Made by a program: the position numbers and the translations under genes | Origin: Prunella strophiata | Lineage: Eukaryota; Chordata; Aves; Passeriformes; Prunellidae | Assembly: GCA_036583965.1 (NCBI GenBank) | Contig: JAZBQD010000030.1 | Span: 108,536,662 to 108,600,661, forward strand | Length of the DNA: 64,000 nt | Reading direction: 5' to 3' | Shown here: positions 37,998-48,472 of the stretch, one piece after another | Numbering within the stretch: position 1 is the stretch's first letter | How the letters are laid out: each line of letters starts with the position of its first letter | The notes under the pieces: generated by a model | What the model was told of the DNA's origin: nothing | What the model saw: the letters and a program-made list of their open reading frames with translations, nothing else | Databases searched by the model: none

Positions 37998-38668
37998 TGT
38001 TGGGGGTTGGATTTGTTTCCTTTGTGTTTGTGGAAGTTTTTCCCCTGGGTTGCTGGGAACTGATTGCTGGGTACTGATGGGTGCTTGACCAAAACACAAG
38101 AGGTGGCCAAACTCGAGTTTTGGGGCTGATGCTCCCTGACAATGGGCCATTGAGGCTCCCCAGTGCCATGACACACTGCATCATCCCACTGTGAGATGCT
38201 GCACCAGTGAGGGGAGCACCCAGCATTCCCACCCAGATAAAAAGGGCACCTGGCAGCACCAGGGTATCCTGGTTTCCACTGGATTCCCAGAGGAAGAGTG
38301 GACCCATCTCACCACCACTGGGCTTTCTACAGGACCATCTCCACTCCACAGAACTGCATCTGTTACTCCAGGAGGATTCATCTGGGCTGCTTTTAACAGC
38401 CTGACCAGCAGGGTGTCAGGTCACACCCCTGACCCTGTCAGGGTTTTTCTAGGATTTTTGTTTGTTTTGTTTCACTTGTCTTTCTGTACTATTACATTTG
38501 TATTTTTAAATATTCCTAGTAAAGGACTGTTATTCCTATTCCCAAATCTTTGCCTGAAAGCCCCTAATTGCAAAATTATAATAATCTGAGGGAGGGGGGT
38601 TTACATTCTCTGTTCAAAGGGAGATTCCAGCTTTTGCTGGCAGATACCTGTCTTTAAAAACCAGGACA
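37998..38668 (+). mobile_element. Solo LTR, ERVL type, 671 bp
   Basis: Bounded by TG (TGTTGGGGGTTGG) and CA (CCAGGACA), with a perfect 5-bp direct repeat, GACAC, at 37993-37997 and 38669-38673. A 5-bp duplication is the hallmark of ERVL integration. A TATA-like GATAAAAAGG lies near 38236. The 3' part (ATTCCTAGTAAAGGACTGTT, then CTTTGCCTGAAAGCCCC) resembles an LTR family abundant in songbirds, as I remember it. A canonical AATAAA is not evident. No internal viral genes adjoin it. Open frames across the LTR, mainly on the minus strand, are not genes. Confidence 0.88.
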
Positions 38669-38673
38669 GACAC

Positions 38674-39254
38674 CTTTGTGCTCAGCACACAACAGGGGGA
38701 GGGCAAGGGGCCAGCAGCAGAGGCTGTGCACAGGGAGCTGCAATCCAGGGTACACAAATGGAGAAACATGCTTTCCCTCTGCTTTTTCCCCCCTGGTAAA
38801 AAGTGCTACCTGTCAAAACAGTGGGTAAAGCCATTTCACACAGGAATGTAATTTGCAGCTTGAAGGTGTCCCTTTGAGCCTGTAAATTCCTTGGGGCAGG
38901 GATTATGGTTTTGATCTGACGTGTTAACCAAATGTAAAGAACCGAGCATAACAATCTAGAATTTCCTAAAAGATAAAGAGTAATGATTATAATTTCCTCC
39001 TTCCCCCCCCCATCTCTGGAACATGTGTCTTGCTGCTACAAAGCTTGCAAGAAGAAAGTTATTTATAGGTTGAAGCAGATTTGCAATCATTTGTGATAGA
39101 GAAGGAAACTGAGGAGAAATATGCAAACCAAAAAAAGCAATGGCAAAAATTTGCATAGTTCTTTAAAGTTTTCTTCAAAAGCTTCTGCAAAATACAACCA
39201 TCTGTTTTTTCAAGAATATCCTATGGGGGTTGCATGAGGGCTCTGTGTTCTTTT

Positions 39255-39286
<32 letters not shown>

Positions 39287-42200
39287 GCTACTTGTGGAAC
39301 TGTCTCTCCCTTTAGGAGGGAAATGTGTGTAATTGTAAACTATTAGAGACAGACATCTGCAGAGTAACCTGTACTGCTGTATTCAATTACTCAGTAAGTA
39401 TTTTAAAGCAGTTAGTATGTGCCAATTCAGCTCATGATGAAAATGTTTGTCAGAATAATATGTTTTATTCTAAGCACCTGCTATTTAATATTTCAGAGAG
39501 CTGGAAGTGTAATGAGGAAAGAGGAAAATATATGCTTGCAGCTCAAACATGAGCTGCAAAGGCAATTCTGGGGTGAGAAGTGGCACAGCTGAATGGAGGC
39601 TGGACCATTTTCCCTCCATTTGTAAACCAGGCACAGAATGACAAGCTAATTCCCAGCAGTGAGTGTGACAGGCATGGCCATTACTGGGGCTAGTTAATCT
39701 CTCAATCCATGTCTCCATCTGAAGGAAACAATGCAAAAATAAAAGCCAGAGCTTTTTTGTTGCCTGCATGCCCCACCTCTGTGCCTGGTACTTTGCCAGA
39801 GGGCCCAGGCAGTCTGTGTGGCCCCACAGGGTGCCCCAGCTTGGGGCTGAGTGGGGCTGGGGGCTGAAATGTGCTGTGAGGAGATACCAGGGGCTTCCAT
39901 CCATCATGTGAGTCCTCTGCAGAAATGATCCTTTAATCAAATGCAGCTTTGAAAGCACAAAGTCCTCTCCCATTTCTGTAGTCAGGCCAGCAGCACACAG
40001 CATCCAAGGGGGGATTTAAATCAGCTGCTTGAGGCCATCTGGGATTTCCAGGGGTGAGGATGGGCCTGGAGTATGGCAAGGGGGGCAGGTGGACACATGT
40101 GGAAACTCACTGTGCCCAGCTGCCATTCTCTTTATATGAGCAGCTTTGTTCTGCTGATGGGCCAGGAAGGACTGGTGTGCTGGTGGAAATGCAGCAAAGA
40201 CATCTGCTGCTTTGATTTCACTCCCAGTACTGCTCTGCTACAGCTCAAGGTAGCATCTTCTTGAATAGATTGCTAAGTGTACAAAGACACCTAAATGGGT
40301 TTTAAAATAAGATTTTCGGATTTGGGTACCAAAAACTGGGTTTCTGAACCCATCTTGAACCACATAAACAAATTGTCTTGGTTCCATATGGTCTGAGAAG
40401 GCAACGATTCCCAAAGTCAGTCTGTTAATTTAGATGCTCACTTTTGCATTTGGGAATTAATTTTAGACATTCATTTTTTATCAACTCCTGGCATAGCTCT
40501 GCAGGATTCCCATGAAGGCTCTGGTGGATTTCTAAGCTCACACTTCCAGCCGTTTCCTGGCCTGGAACAAATCATGAGTTTCAGCCAGCCCTTCTGCTGA
40601 TGGAAATTTGCAAGGTTTCAGAGGCTGAAATGCAGAAGGGATGCCATGAGACAGCCTGCCAGAGAGCAGCCTGAGCACACAGCACCCAGCTGCTCAGAGT
40701 GCAGTGGATGTACCCTGCAGGATGCCCACAGTGAGGAGATAAAGTGACACCCAGTGCTGTCAGTAGGGCTTGCTCCTCTTCCCTGTGGGAGCCATTCACA
40801 GTTTTACCCTGAACTGAACAGCAGATGGAAAACAGGGGCATTAGGGAAGCTGACACTGCAAGAAGGGTGCTGTGGTTTGGGCAGTGAAGTTACCCAGGGA
40901 CAGAGCTGCTTTGTGCTGAAGGCCCAGTCAGCTGGAAAAAAAAAAAAAAAATCACAAAATTTGGGGGCAGGATCTGAGCTGGGAGCTGTTCAGCCTTCAG
41001 CAGCTGAAGCCCTGCTTAGGGCTTCTCTGGGTGGATCTGAGGTGAAAGTTTCCTCAGGTGACAGAAGGGAAAATACTGAGCAAGCAGCTCACAGAGAGGA
41101 GCTTTTCTGCAGGGGAGCTGGCTGTCCTCCCTTCCACCTCAGCCCAAGGAAGAGCAGGAGGCCTCAGCTCTCCTCAAGTCACCTCCTCCCTCACAGTTAA
41201 AGCAGCTGCCCTTCAAAATCAGTCTCCACTCATCTCACAGAAGCCTGGACCCACACTGACCCTCTTCTCCTGCCTCCAGGACTAAGAGAGTGGCATCCTT
41301 TCCTCCCTCAGCTAAAACTAAGCAAGTATAAGTATTTTCCAAATAGGATTCCATCCAGTCATTCCATCCTCAATAATCCATCTAGTACCTGTGGTGGATC
41401 ATGGGTTGGGGATGATATGCTGGGTTTTCCCAGAATATGAGATCTTTAAAAAAGAAAATTTCCTTTTTTTTATATTTTCTTCTGACTTTTCACTGGGTGT
41501 GTGTATTTTTGCCCAGTCTAGCTGATGATCCACCCTCAGTACACTTCAAAAATTGCCAACAACATCTGTAGCTCTGGGTGGACACTGTTCTACCACACTT
41601 TACTTACTTTTGTAAATTCACAAATAAGGTGCTGGAATAACATTTACAAAGTGTCAAACCATTTTATTTTGTCCATAGTAGCCTTCCCCTAAAACCTTCC
41701 CCAATTTATAGGACTATGGAGCACAAAGGGGAACTAGCTCCAATACTCAATTTAAATCAGTTCATGGTTCAGCTAAAGGGCCACTGTCAGCCAGGCAGTG
41801 CAGTTACACTCCTAAGGGGAAAGAAATTCACACAAATAAGATAGCAAAAAACTAACATAAATCCACATGGATTAACATTCAAGATCATCATATGAATTAG
41901 CTGCTTTTCTTTATGCTAAAATTTGTCCATTATTATAAAAATAAATGATTCAACATCTTTGTCAGTAATCTAACTCCAAGCCACATTCCAGTGACAGATG
42001 ACCAGGCTCTTTATAGAGATAAATGGCAGTAACTACATCAAGCCATGAAATTACACTGCAGCAGCATCCCCAGCAGTGGCTGTAACCATTAAATTTCTTA
42101 AAGATGAGTAGGGCAGTTGATCTTACTCAACTGATTTAATTGTCTAGTCCTCCCATATAATCTGAGGTGTGACACCAGAGGTACCAACTCCTCACACAGA

Positions 42201-42370
42201 ACTTCCCACTGCAGGAGGGAAGCCCTGAAGACCAGCTTCAAAGTTTACTATTCCCCCCTGCTTGCTTTCTTCCCAAGTGTAACTGGACACATTTTTTCCA
42301 TTATAATTTTTTCTTCTCTTTTTTGGTCTGTCTTCCTATTTCTCACCCAAACTTTTGCCTTTTCTCCTTC
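38674..42370. other. Non-coding unique sequence
   Basis: A T27 run lies at 39260-39286 and an A run at about 40937-40951. Slightly GC-rich stretches at about 39600-40260 and 40580-41280 contain overlapping short frames with no recognised family. Confidence 0.45.
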
Positions 42371-42560
42371 ACAGAATCACAGAATAATGAGGTTGGAAGA
42401 GACCTCTAAGATCATCAAGTCCAACCTATGTCCTGACACCTCAACTCAGAATCCAGACTATAGCACCAAGTGCCATGTCCAGCCTTTTTTAAACACATCC
42501 AGAGATGGTGATTCCACCACCTCTCTGGGAAGAACATTCCAGTTCTTTATTATTCCTTTT
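42371..42560 (-). mobile_element. CR1 LINE 3'-end fragment, about 190 bp
   Basis: ACAGAATCACAGAATAATGA, then GGTTGGAAGAGACCTCTAAG and ATCATCAAGTCCAACC, then a degraded match through 'CATCCAGAGATGGTGATTCC' and 'CTGGGAAGAACATTCCAGT'. This order is the complement of the CR1 3' region, so the element lies on the minus strand with its 3' end at 42371. Confidence 0.92.
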
Positions 42561-43136
42561 TCTCTTGCTTGGTTCTCTACCTTTTCTTTCCCATGGGATG
42601 TTTGTTGTTACAGCACAAGGGCAGCCCTGTCCAACAAGCAGGTTTCACCTCCCAGATGAGGATTGTAAGGTTTATGTCTTCTGAGATTTTTGATAATGAG
42701 TCCAGACCTCCCTCCCCAGCTGCCAAGACAGGTTTGCTCCCTGCATTCAGTCTCACCTCATCCTTGGAACCAGCAGCTTCACAGGCCCTCTTCCCAGGGG
42801 AAGAAGATTCTGTAGGATGTTGAAGACCTGCTTCTTGAGAAAATTAGGAACCAGGATAATCTGAAGCTTACCTGATATAGAGTAACATCACAGACCATGA
42901 GTTTTTTATGAGGAGTGAGTTTGTTGCCTGAATTACTGACAAAGAACTAAAGCTAAAACATGTTTGGTATGATGAAAGAGGGGAAAATAGATTCTGTGTA
43001 GTCCAAAGCTCTCAGAGCTGCCAGATGATGAGATTATTTGTCCTTCCCTTTGCAGAAAAGCCTGGAAAACAAAACCTCTTTTTGGTGCAAAAGAGTCACT
43101 CCCCGAGGGCTTTGGAGAAGTGAGCAGTAGATAAGG
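42561..43136. other. Non-coding sequence
   Basis: Between the CR1 tail and the 27-bp repeat I recognise no gene or repeat. Confidence 0.4.
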
Positions 43137-43234
43137 GATGTACCTGCTCCCCATCTCCCTGTGGATGTATCTGCTCCCCATCTCCCTGTGGATGTACCTG
43201 CTCCCCATCTCCCTGTGGATGTATCTGCTCCCCA
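43137..43234. repeat. 27-bp tandem repeat, 3.6 copies
   Basis: Unit GATGTACCTGCTCCCCATCT followed by CCCTGTG. Copies alternate GTACCTG and GTATCTG, which suggests a two-unit (54-bp) duplication step. The period is a multiple of three, so it creates repetitive open frames on both strands. None has other support as a gene. Confidence 0.95.
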
Positions 43235-43659
43235 GGCAGGGGGTGAAGGGCAGCCCCAAAGGTGCAGAGAGAGCCCCAAGCTCTCTGGCTTGCTGTGAGA
43301 GGGGAAGCTTGAGGAGAAGGCTTTGAAGGGGGGGATGAGGGTTGAGGGATGAGATTGCTCCCCCACTGCTGGGAGGCTGCTGCCAAGAGCCTCTGGCTGC
43401 CAGGCTGACCTGACCTACATTGTTAATACCAATTGCCAGCAGGCGAGTCAGGAGGCTGCTCCTACACAAATCTGATTAGGTGGAAGCTGTTTTTCCTCCT
43501 CACTCTGTGCCTAGGAAATGCCTCTGTTTGGAGAAGTTGTCCATGTAGGGGAGGATGAGGCATTGGGGCTGCTCTTGTGTGCCCAAATGGCAGCAGCTCT
43601 GCAGCCCCAAAACCCTGACACAGGTCACTGCAGGATCCCTGTGTGAATTACTAAAATAT

Positions 43660-43684
43660 GAATATAGATCTAATATCTATATTC
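43660..43684. repeat. Perfect hairpin, 10-bp arms and 5-nt loop
   Basis: Left arm GAATATAGAT (43660-43669), loop CTAAT, right arm ATCTATATTC (43675-43684). It ends exactly where the target duplication of the adjacent LTR begins (43685). Confidence 0.9.
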
Positions 43685-43689
43685 AACTA

Positions 43690-44049
43690 TGATGGACAAA
43701 GACTCTCTAACAATTTAAAGTTACAAAGTGTATGTTTATTGCAGTGCTGGGTAGTGCGTGGGATCTTCCCAACCCGCACTACGAGTTGTATCGATCATTA
43801 CAAAGCCTTTTATTTACAAAAGTGTTGAATATACAAAATACAAATGCATATTCATACCCGTGTCACTTCCTCTGCCCCGCTTCCCATGCAAATTGGAAGA
43901 AAGGCTATTAAGCATGTGTAGTTTGTTCCCTGAAATGGGTGGGGGGTCCCTTTTGGGGAGGGGTCTTCAAAAATGAGCAAGTAAAAAGAGTCTTCCTCGG
44001 ACCTTTCTACCTTTTCGCTTACGTGACCACTAAAGCCCCCTGCATGACA
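43690..44049 (-). mobile_element. Solo LTR of an endogenous retrovirus, 360 bp
   Basis: On the minus strand it starts TGTCATGCAGGGGGC and ends TTTGTCCATCA, giving TG/CA ends. A 5-bp direct repeat, AACTA, lies at 43685-43689 and 44050-44054. An AATAAA signal reads on the minus strand (complement at 43735-43740), and a TATA-like AAATAAAAGG is about 75 bp upstream of it. It has more CpG than the flanking DNA, which may indicate youth. The boundaries rest on this single reading. Similar-looking sequence to about 44240 could mean that the element is larger. Confidence 0.62.
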
Positions 44050-44362
44050 AACTAAGTCCTCCTGTTTCTTTATGTTCAATGGGTGAGGAAGTCTGTTCTC
44101 TATGATATTGACAAGTCATGAGAAATGGTGTCCAGGTAGCTTATCTAAGTCCGGCTTCTGCTACCACTAAACAAAAGCTTATCTTTCTGCTTTAGCCAAC
44201 TCAGCAACCATTGTCTTAGAATCTTCCATTTTTTGAAACCCATGTCTCATGTGGGGGCTGTCCTGCTCTGGGCAGCTCTCTGGCCAGGGTGAGCATGGGA
44301 AGAAGAGACAGGGAAGCATAACTCAGGTTGTGCCTGCGTGTCTATGGAGCCTCCTGCAAGGG

Positions 44363-44420
44363 GACAGAGGTGACAGAGGTGACAGAGGTGACAGAGGTGA
44401 CAGAGGTGACAGAGGTGACA
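44363..44420. repeat. 9-bp tandem repeat, 6.4 copies
   Basis: GACAGAGGT repeated six times without change, plus GACA. The 9-bp period keeps frames open and gives repeated Gly-Asp-Arg on one frame and Thr-Glu-Val on another. No other evidence of coding. Confidence 0.97.
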
Positions 44421-44439
44421 CACCCACCCGCTTTTTCCA

Positions 44440-44974
44440 CCTGCTACAGCATCCCTCCGGCAGGGCCAGGGTGTGCTCCATGCCCGGGCAATGCTCAGCC
44501 CCTTTTTGCTGGGCCCGAGGAGAGCTGTGGGTGTGAACGGGGACAGCAGGGCTGTCACCCCTGCGCTCCGCTCAGCATCCGACACCAGCGGCCACGCAGG
44601 CTCCTGCGGCTGCTCCAGTGGTGCTGGGGGTGCCGGCGGCTGCTCCAGGGCCAGGAAAGGACATTGGACATTTCTGACAGGTGCCTGGGGACAGCGCGGT
44701 GCTGTCACTGCAAAGACAGCCAGCAAGGAGCGAGGGATTTTCCTCCACCTCCTGCGCCTCCTCGCCCATCCACCCCCCGTATTTTATTTTTTTTCCTCGT
44801 TACCAGAAGCATTCCAACTGCAATTAGGAAGGCGCTGTCAGCATTTAATTGCTCCGGAGTGCTGGCGGCGATGTCGAGCCCCGGTGCTGGTGTCACCCCG
44901 CTTGTCACGGGTGCAGCGGCAGCGCCGGGAGGATGGAGGGGATGGGAGGATGGAGGGAACCTGAGCCTGCGAAG
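44440..44974. promoter_or_regulatory. CpG-rich block, left half (possible CpG island or regulatory element)
   Basis: This is the only stretch of the window dense in CpG, with roughly thirty by eye in about 500 bp, including CGCTCCGC, GGCGGCGATGTCG and GCGGCAGCGCCGG. It also has AT-rich homeodomain-type cores (CAATTAGG, TTTAATTG at about 44820-44850) set between the GC-rich parts. A long open frame runs through it, but it starts in the 9-bp repeat and ends inside the LTR, so I do not accept it as a gene. CpG density suggests an unmethylated regulatory region or a promoter, but I see no exon attached. Confidence 0.4.
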
Positions 44975-45467
44975 TGTTAGGAAAATTAATCCACAAAGAT
45001 CAGAGGTTTATGCCCAAAAAGGAGACAGAGGAGTCCTTTTACTTTATTCGAATAAAGGGAGAGTCCATGGGGCATTCCCCTGGGGTCTCTCCAATTTTTG
45101 GAGGATGCAGCCTCCTTTTTATCCCAATTTCCCATTTCCCTCTCTCTTTCCCCACTGGCTGAGGTACTTGAGAGGTACAGACTTCCCGATACGCCTGATA
45201 CCAAAGATTTCTCTCTAATGTATAACCCTCTCTTTTAATTTTTAATTCTTGCAGAATTTAAGGATTCTCTTTCCTATTGTTTCTTTCATCTTACAATGTT
45301 TAATTTCATTTATCAGCAAACCTAGAGTTTATTTGTAAAAGCAAATATCTCTTCCCATTCATCAATCAGTGGAATCCTCCCCATTGTTTCTTTTATCTCC
45401 CAGTGCTAACTTTATCTACCAGCAGACCCACAGCTTGTTTGTGAAGACAACTGCACTATTCCTCTCC
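44975..45467 (-). mobile_element. Solo LTR (family B, copy 1), 493 bp, inserted in the CpG-rich block
   Basis: Plus-strand left end TGTTAGGAAAA. The right end is CTCTCC, where copy 2 has CTCTCA. A 4-bp direct repeat, GAAG, lies at 44971-44974 and 45468-45471. On the minus strand there is a GGGATAAAAAGG promoter-like box and an AATAAA signal inside the palindrome CTTTATTCGAATAAAG. It is the same family and orientation as the LTR at 54940-55418, with one extra block of about 14 bp. No viral genes are attached. Different target duplications show that the two copies are separate insertions. Confidence 0.88.
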
Positions 45468-45665
45468 GAAGGGACAGCAGGAGCAGCTGCATGGCCGGGT
45501 GGATGTGGCTGGCAGAGACGGGCAGCAAAGCAAAAGGAGAGAGCTCTTAGCAAAGGAATCGAGGCCAAGGCTCTGCGGTGGGAGGTGGGCAGGCAGATCC
45601 CTGACACCGAACACCCGTGGCAGCCGGCAATTAAGAGAAAAGCCCGTCCGTGTGCACTGTAATTA
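45468..45665. promoter_or_regulatory. CpG-rich block, right half
   Basis: GC-rich with further CpGs (ATGGCCGGGTGG, AATCGAGG, CTGCGGTGGG, CCCGTCCGTG) and AT-rich homeodomain-type cores (GGCAATTAAG, GTAATTAGC) at its end. Removing the LTR and one copy of its duplication joins this to the left half, giving a single element of about 730 bp. Confidence 0.38.
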
Positions 45666-47384
45666 GCAAGACAAGTAGTGTGTTTCTTTAGTTCAAGCTC
45701 TCGAATAGGTAAGGAGAAGGGAATAATAGTGGCAGAAGGGAAACAATGGGGAAAAGCCAGAAAAAAATAATATATATACTTATGGGAGTATGTGTGGGTT
45801 TATGTATGCAAAAGACCAGCTCTATGTGTTTAGAGGAAATAAAAGACTGTGGGGCCAGGGATCTGTTCATGTGCATCCATGAAAGACCCTCTAAAGAACT
45901 TTCCAAGTAACACCAATAATAAAAATATTAAAGGAATCCCCCACTGCAACACTTGCAGAAGTAGTTCCTCTGCCTGTTCCCATTTCCCTTCTCTTCATCT
46001 TCTCTTGCTGAGAAGGAAATTAAAATGTATTTTTCATACAGTATCTCTAGCACTCTTTTGTGTAATAATCCTCTTTCTGTGAAAGAGGCAGGTCAGCAAT
46101 AGCTGCAGGCCCCTGCACAATCACTGCTCATCTCATAAAAATCTCCAGCTTTCCCTGGGATTTTCCAGCCACAACCTATTAAGCATTTGGCTGTGACAAC
46201 AAGCCAGCCTGAGGGAGGGGCTCTTTCAGATGATGCCAGGGCAAATTTGTATTTATTTATGGAGTGGTTGCATGGATTTTTTTTTTTTTTCTTGTAATGG
46301 AGAAATTAGACTTTTAAAAATGATCTGTTTTGTTTAAATTAATCTTAATAGGCAGTTAGGGCTTGATACACATTTTAGCTTCTAGTTTAAATTTATTATT
46401 CTAAAATGCAAGCTTAGTTTTAAATTGGAGAGGAAGGCATGGAGTGTGCTTTGCCTATCTTACTCCCCTCCTTTAAGGCCTGACTAAAGGTGTGATTTGC
46501 CAAGATTCAAAGGAAGGTCAAATACTGGTCTCTAATATATGAATACCAGAACAATGAGTTACAGCTAAGCTTTGCATTATGTCTGACTGCAAATTTAATA
46601 TTTCCTGTCAGCAAATTCCTATTCATTTAAATCCAAATTATGGCTTTCAATACAAATATTTGCTCAGAAAGGTGATAGAGAATTTTTGAGACTGTGAAAA
46701 TGCACTTTTCTTGTAATTATGTAACCAGAAGTCTATTTTTTGAGGTTTAAAGTGTCTTTTTATTGCAGTTCAGGCTAACTAGAATGCACACACATGTACA
46801 AAGGTATGGTTGGAATGGAAATTGAAAGCTCTGATTTGTGTGAATTGATTGCCCTGGTTGGATTTTAAATTAAAAGCTCTGATTTGTGTGAATTGATTGT
46901 CCTGACACCTCAGGGTTTTTTCCTTAGGAAATATAAGCTCTTTCCCTGTTCAGAAGAGTACACAATATTTTTGGCTGAGACTGATGCCTTTTGTACATCC
47001 ATGAGTGTGACAAACAGGCTGTTGATAAGACACCATTTTTCCTTGAAACCACCTCATTTTGGTGGCCAGCACCAGACTGCAGATGTGGAAAGCTTTCAGC
47101 AGCCTCTGCAGGGATCCCTTTGGTTTCCCACCACAACATTTGCAGCGTGTGCCATGTGTGCAGGGCATCCCTTGGTGTGCCAAGTGTGGCACTGCAGGGC
47201 TGTGCTGGCAGCTGGGTGGGCTTTTGGGGGTCCCAGTGCCCTTTTGTGGGAGAACAGGAGGCAGCCAGACTGACAAAACCCATCCTCTCCTGGCAGCCCA
47301 AATCTGGGGATCCTCCTGGAAAGACACCACTCCAATCTTAGACAAAATTCCCCAAGCTCCTCTCCTTCCCAGCTCCCAGGGGCA
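45666..47384. other. Non-coding sequence
   Basis: AT-rich unique DNA to about 46800, the 48-bp duplication at 46809-46904, then GC-richer DNA up to the LTR with overlapping chance frames on both strands. Confidence 0.4.
46809..46904. repeat. 48-bp tandem duplication
   Basis: Two units, 46809-46856 and 46857-46904. The last 32 bases of each differ at one position (GCCCTG versus GTCCTG); the first 16 are more diverged. A simple local duplication. Confidence 0.9.
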
Positions 47385-47390
47385 AGTTCC

Positions 47391-48014
47391 TGTCAGAACC
47401 CAGCACATCCCTCTGGCTGCCCTGGATGGCTCCAGCCCCTGGCAGGGGGCTCAGAGGCCTTGGCACAGAGCCCAAGACCCCTGTGCCTTTGATTTTGAGC
47501 CATGGAAAAAATTACCAACCTTACATGAAGAGTTACAAGCCACACAAATTAAGTAGAGTAAGAATTAGCTTATCACAGGGTGAAAAAGTAGAATTTTGGG
47601 GTTTTTTAGAATAAGAGTTTGGGGGTCAAGATGGAGGAATTTGGGTGTGTTCTGTCCTTCTTTCTCCTTCTTCACAGCCTCCATCTTCTGGGTGATGGTG
47701 GCACTTTTGGATTGGTTTAGAGTAGAGTTGGACTGTGTAACATGGGTGATAGGTATTGGAAATTAACTGTAAATAATGTACAGGTAGTTTTTAGTATAAA
47801 AAGACAACACCACCCCAGAGGTGGGCAGTGTGCCTCAACTGACCTGCTGAACAGACCTGGGCTGGTCAGGGAGAAAATTTGTTAGATAAGAAATAATAAA
47901 CAACCTTGGAAACTGCACAAGAACACTCCTGACTCCTTCTTTGGTTCTTGGGCTGGGACACAGAGACTCCCAAACAGATTGGGGTCATCTTGAGCTCCTG
48001 AGAGACCTCTGACA
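47391..48014 (+). mobile_element. Solo LTR (family A, copy 1), 624 bp
   Basis: Perfect 7-bp inverted ends, TGTCAGA and TCTGACA. A perfect 6-bp direct repeat, AGTTCC, flanks it at 47385-47390 and 48015-48020, the size typical of ERVK/alpharetrovirus-like integration. Plus-strand TATAAA at 47795-47800 and AATAAA at 47895-47900 define U3, R and U5. No gag, pol or env adjoins it. The homologous copy at 51717-52341 lies in the opposite orientation. Confidence 0.93.
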
Positions 48015-48159
48015 AGTTCCTATAAACTTTTATGTAAAACTTACAGATGATAATTCCTGGCTGAGGTATGACTCAGGTTGCTGAGAATACTGTCTTCATT
48101 TCATTCCTGCTTTAGTTAGAAACAGTGTTTTTCTTTTGAACTCTAGGGAAATTGCAAGA

Positions 48160-48472
48160 AAATTGGAGAGGGGCTTCTCACAAGGGTGTGCAGTGACAGG
48201 ACAAGGGGGAATGGCTCTAAACTGAAGGAGGGTAGGTTTAGATTAGATATTAGGCAGAAATTCTTTACTGTGAGACTGGTGAGGTACTGAAAGAGGTTGC
48301 CCAAAGAATTTGGGGATGCCCCATCTCTGGAAGTGCTCAGGACCAGACTGGGTGCAGTTCTGAGTAATCTGGTCTAGTGAAAAGTGTCCCTTGTCCATGG
48401 CAGAGGGGTCGAAACTAGGTGATCTTTAAGGTCTCTTCCAACCCAAGCTAATCTGTGATTCTGTGATTCTGT
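48160..48472 (+). mobile_element. CR1 LINE 3' fragment, about 310 bp
   Basis: It carries GACAGGACAAGGGGGAATGG, the 'GGTAGGTTTAGATTAGATAT' block, GGTGATCTTTAAGGTCTCTT and CCAACCC, and ends in two copies of ATTCTGTG. This is the plus-strand CR1 3' untranslated region with an intact terminal octamer array. It begins about 145 bp to the right of the LTR. Truncated at the 5' side, non-coding. Confidence 0.95.

Noticed and set aside
38191..38589. Plus-strand frame of 132 codons, with minus-strand frames in the same region
   Set aside because: It lies inside the ERVL-type solo LTR and has no viral or host protein resemblance.
43034..43366. Repetitive open frames on the minus strand
   Set aside because: They arise from the 27-bp repeat, whose period is a multiple of three; several overlapping frames are open at once, which argues against one real gene.
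44328..45218. Longest open frame of the window (296 codons, plus strand)
   Set aside because: It begins inside the 9-bp tandem repeat, crosses GC-rich DNA where stops are rare, and ends within a solo LTR. No recognised domain; explained by composition.
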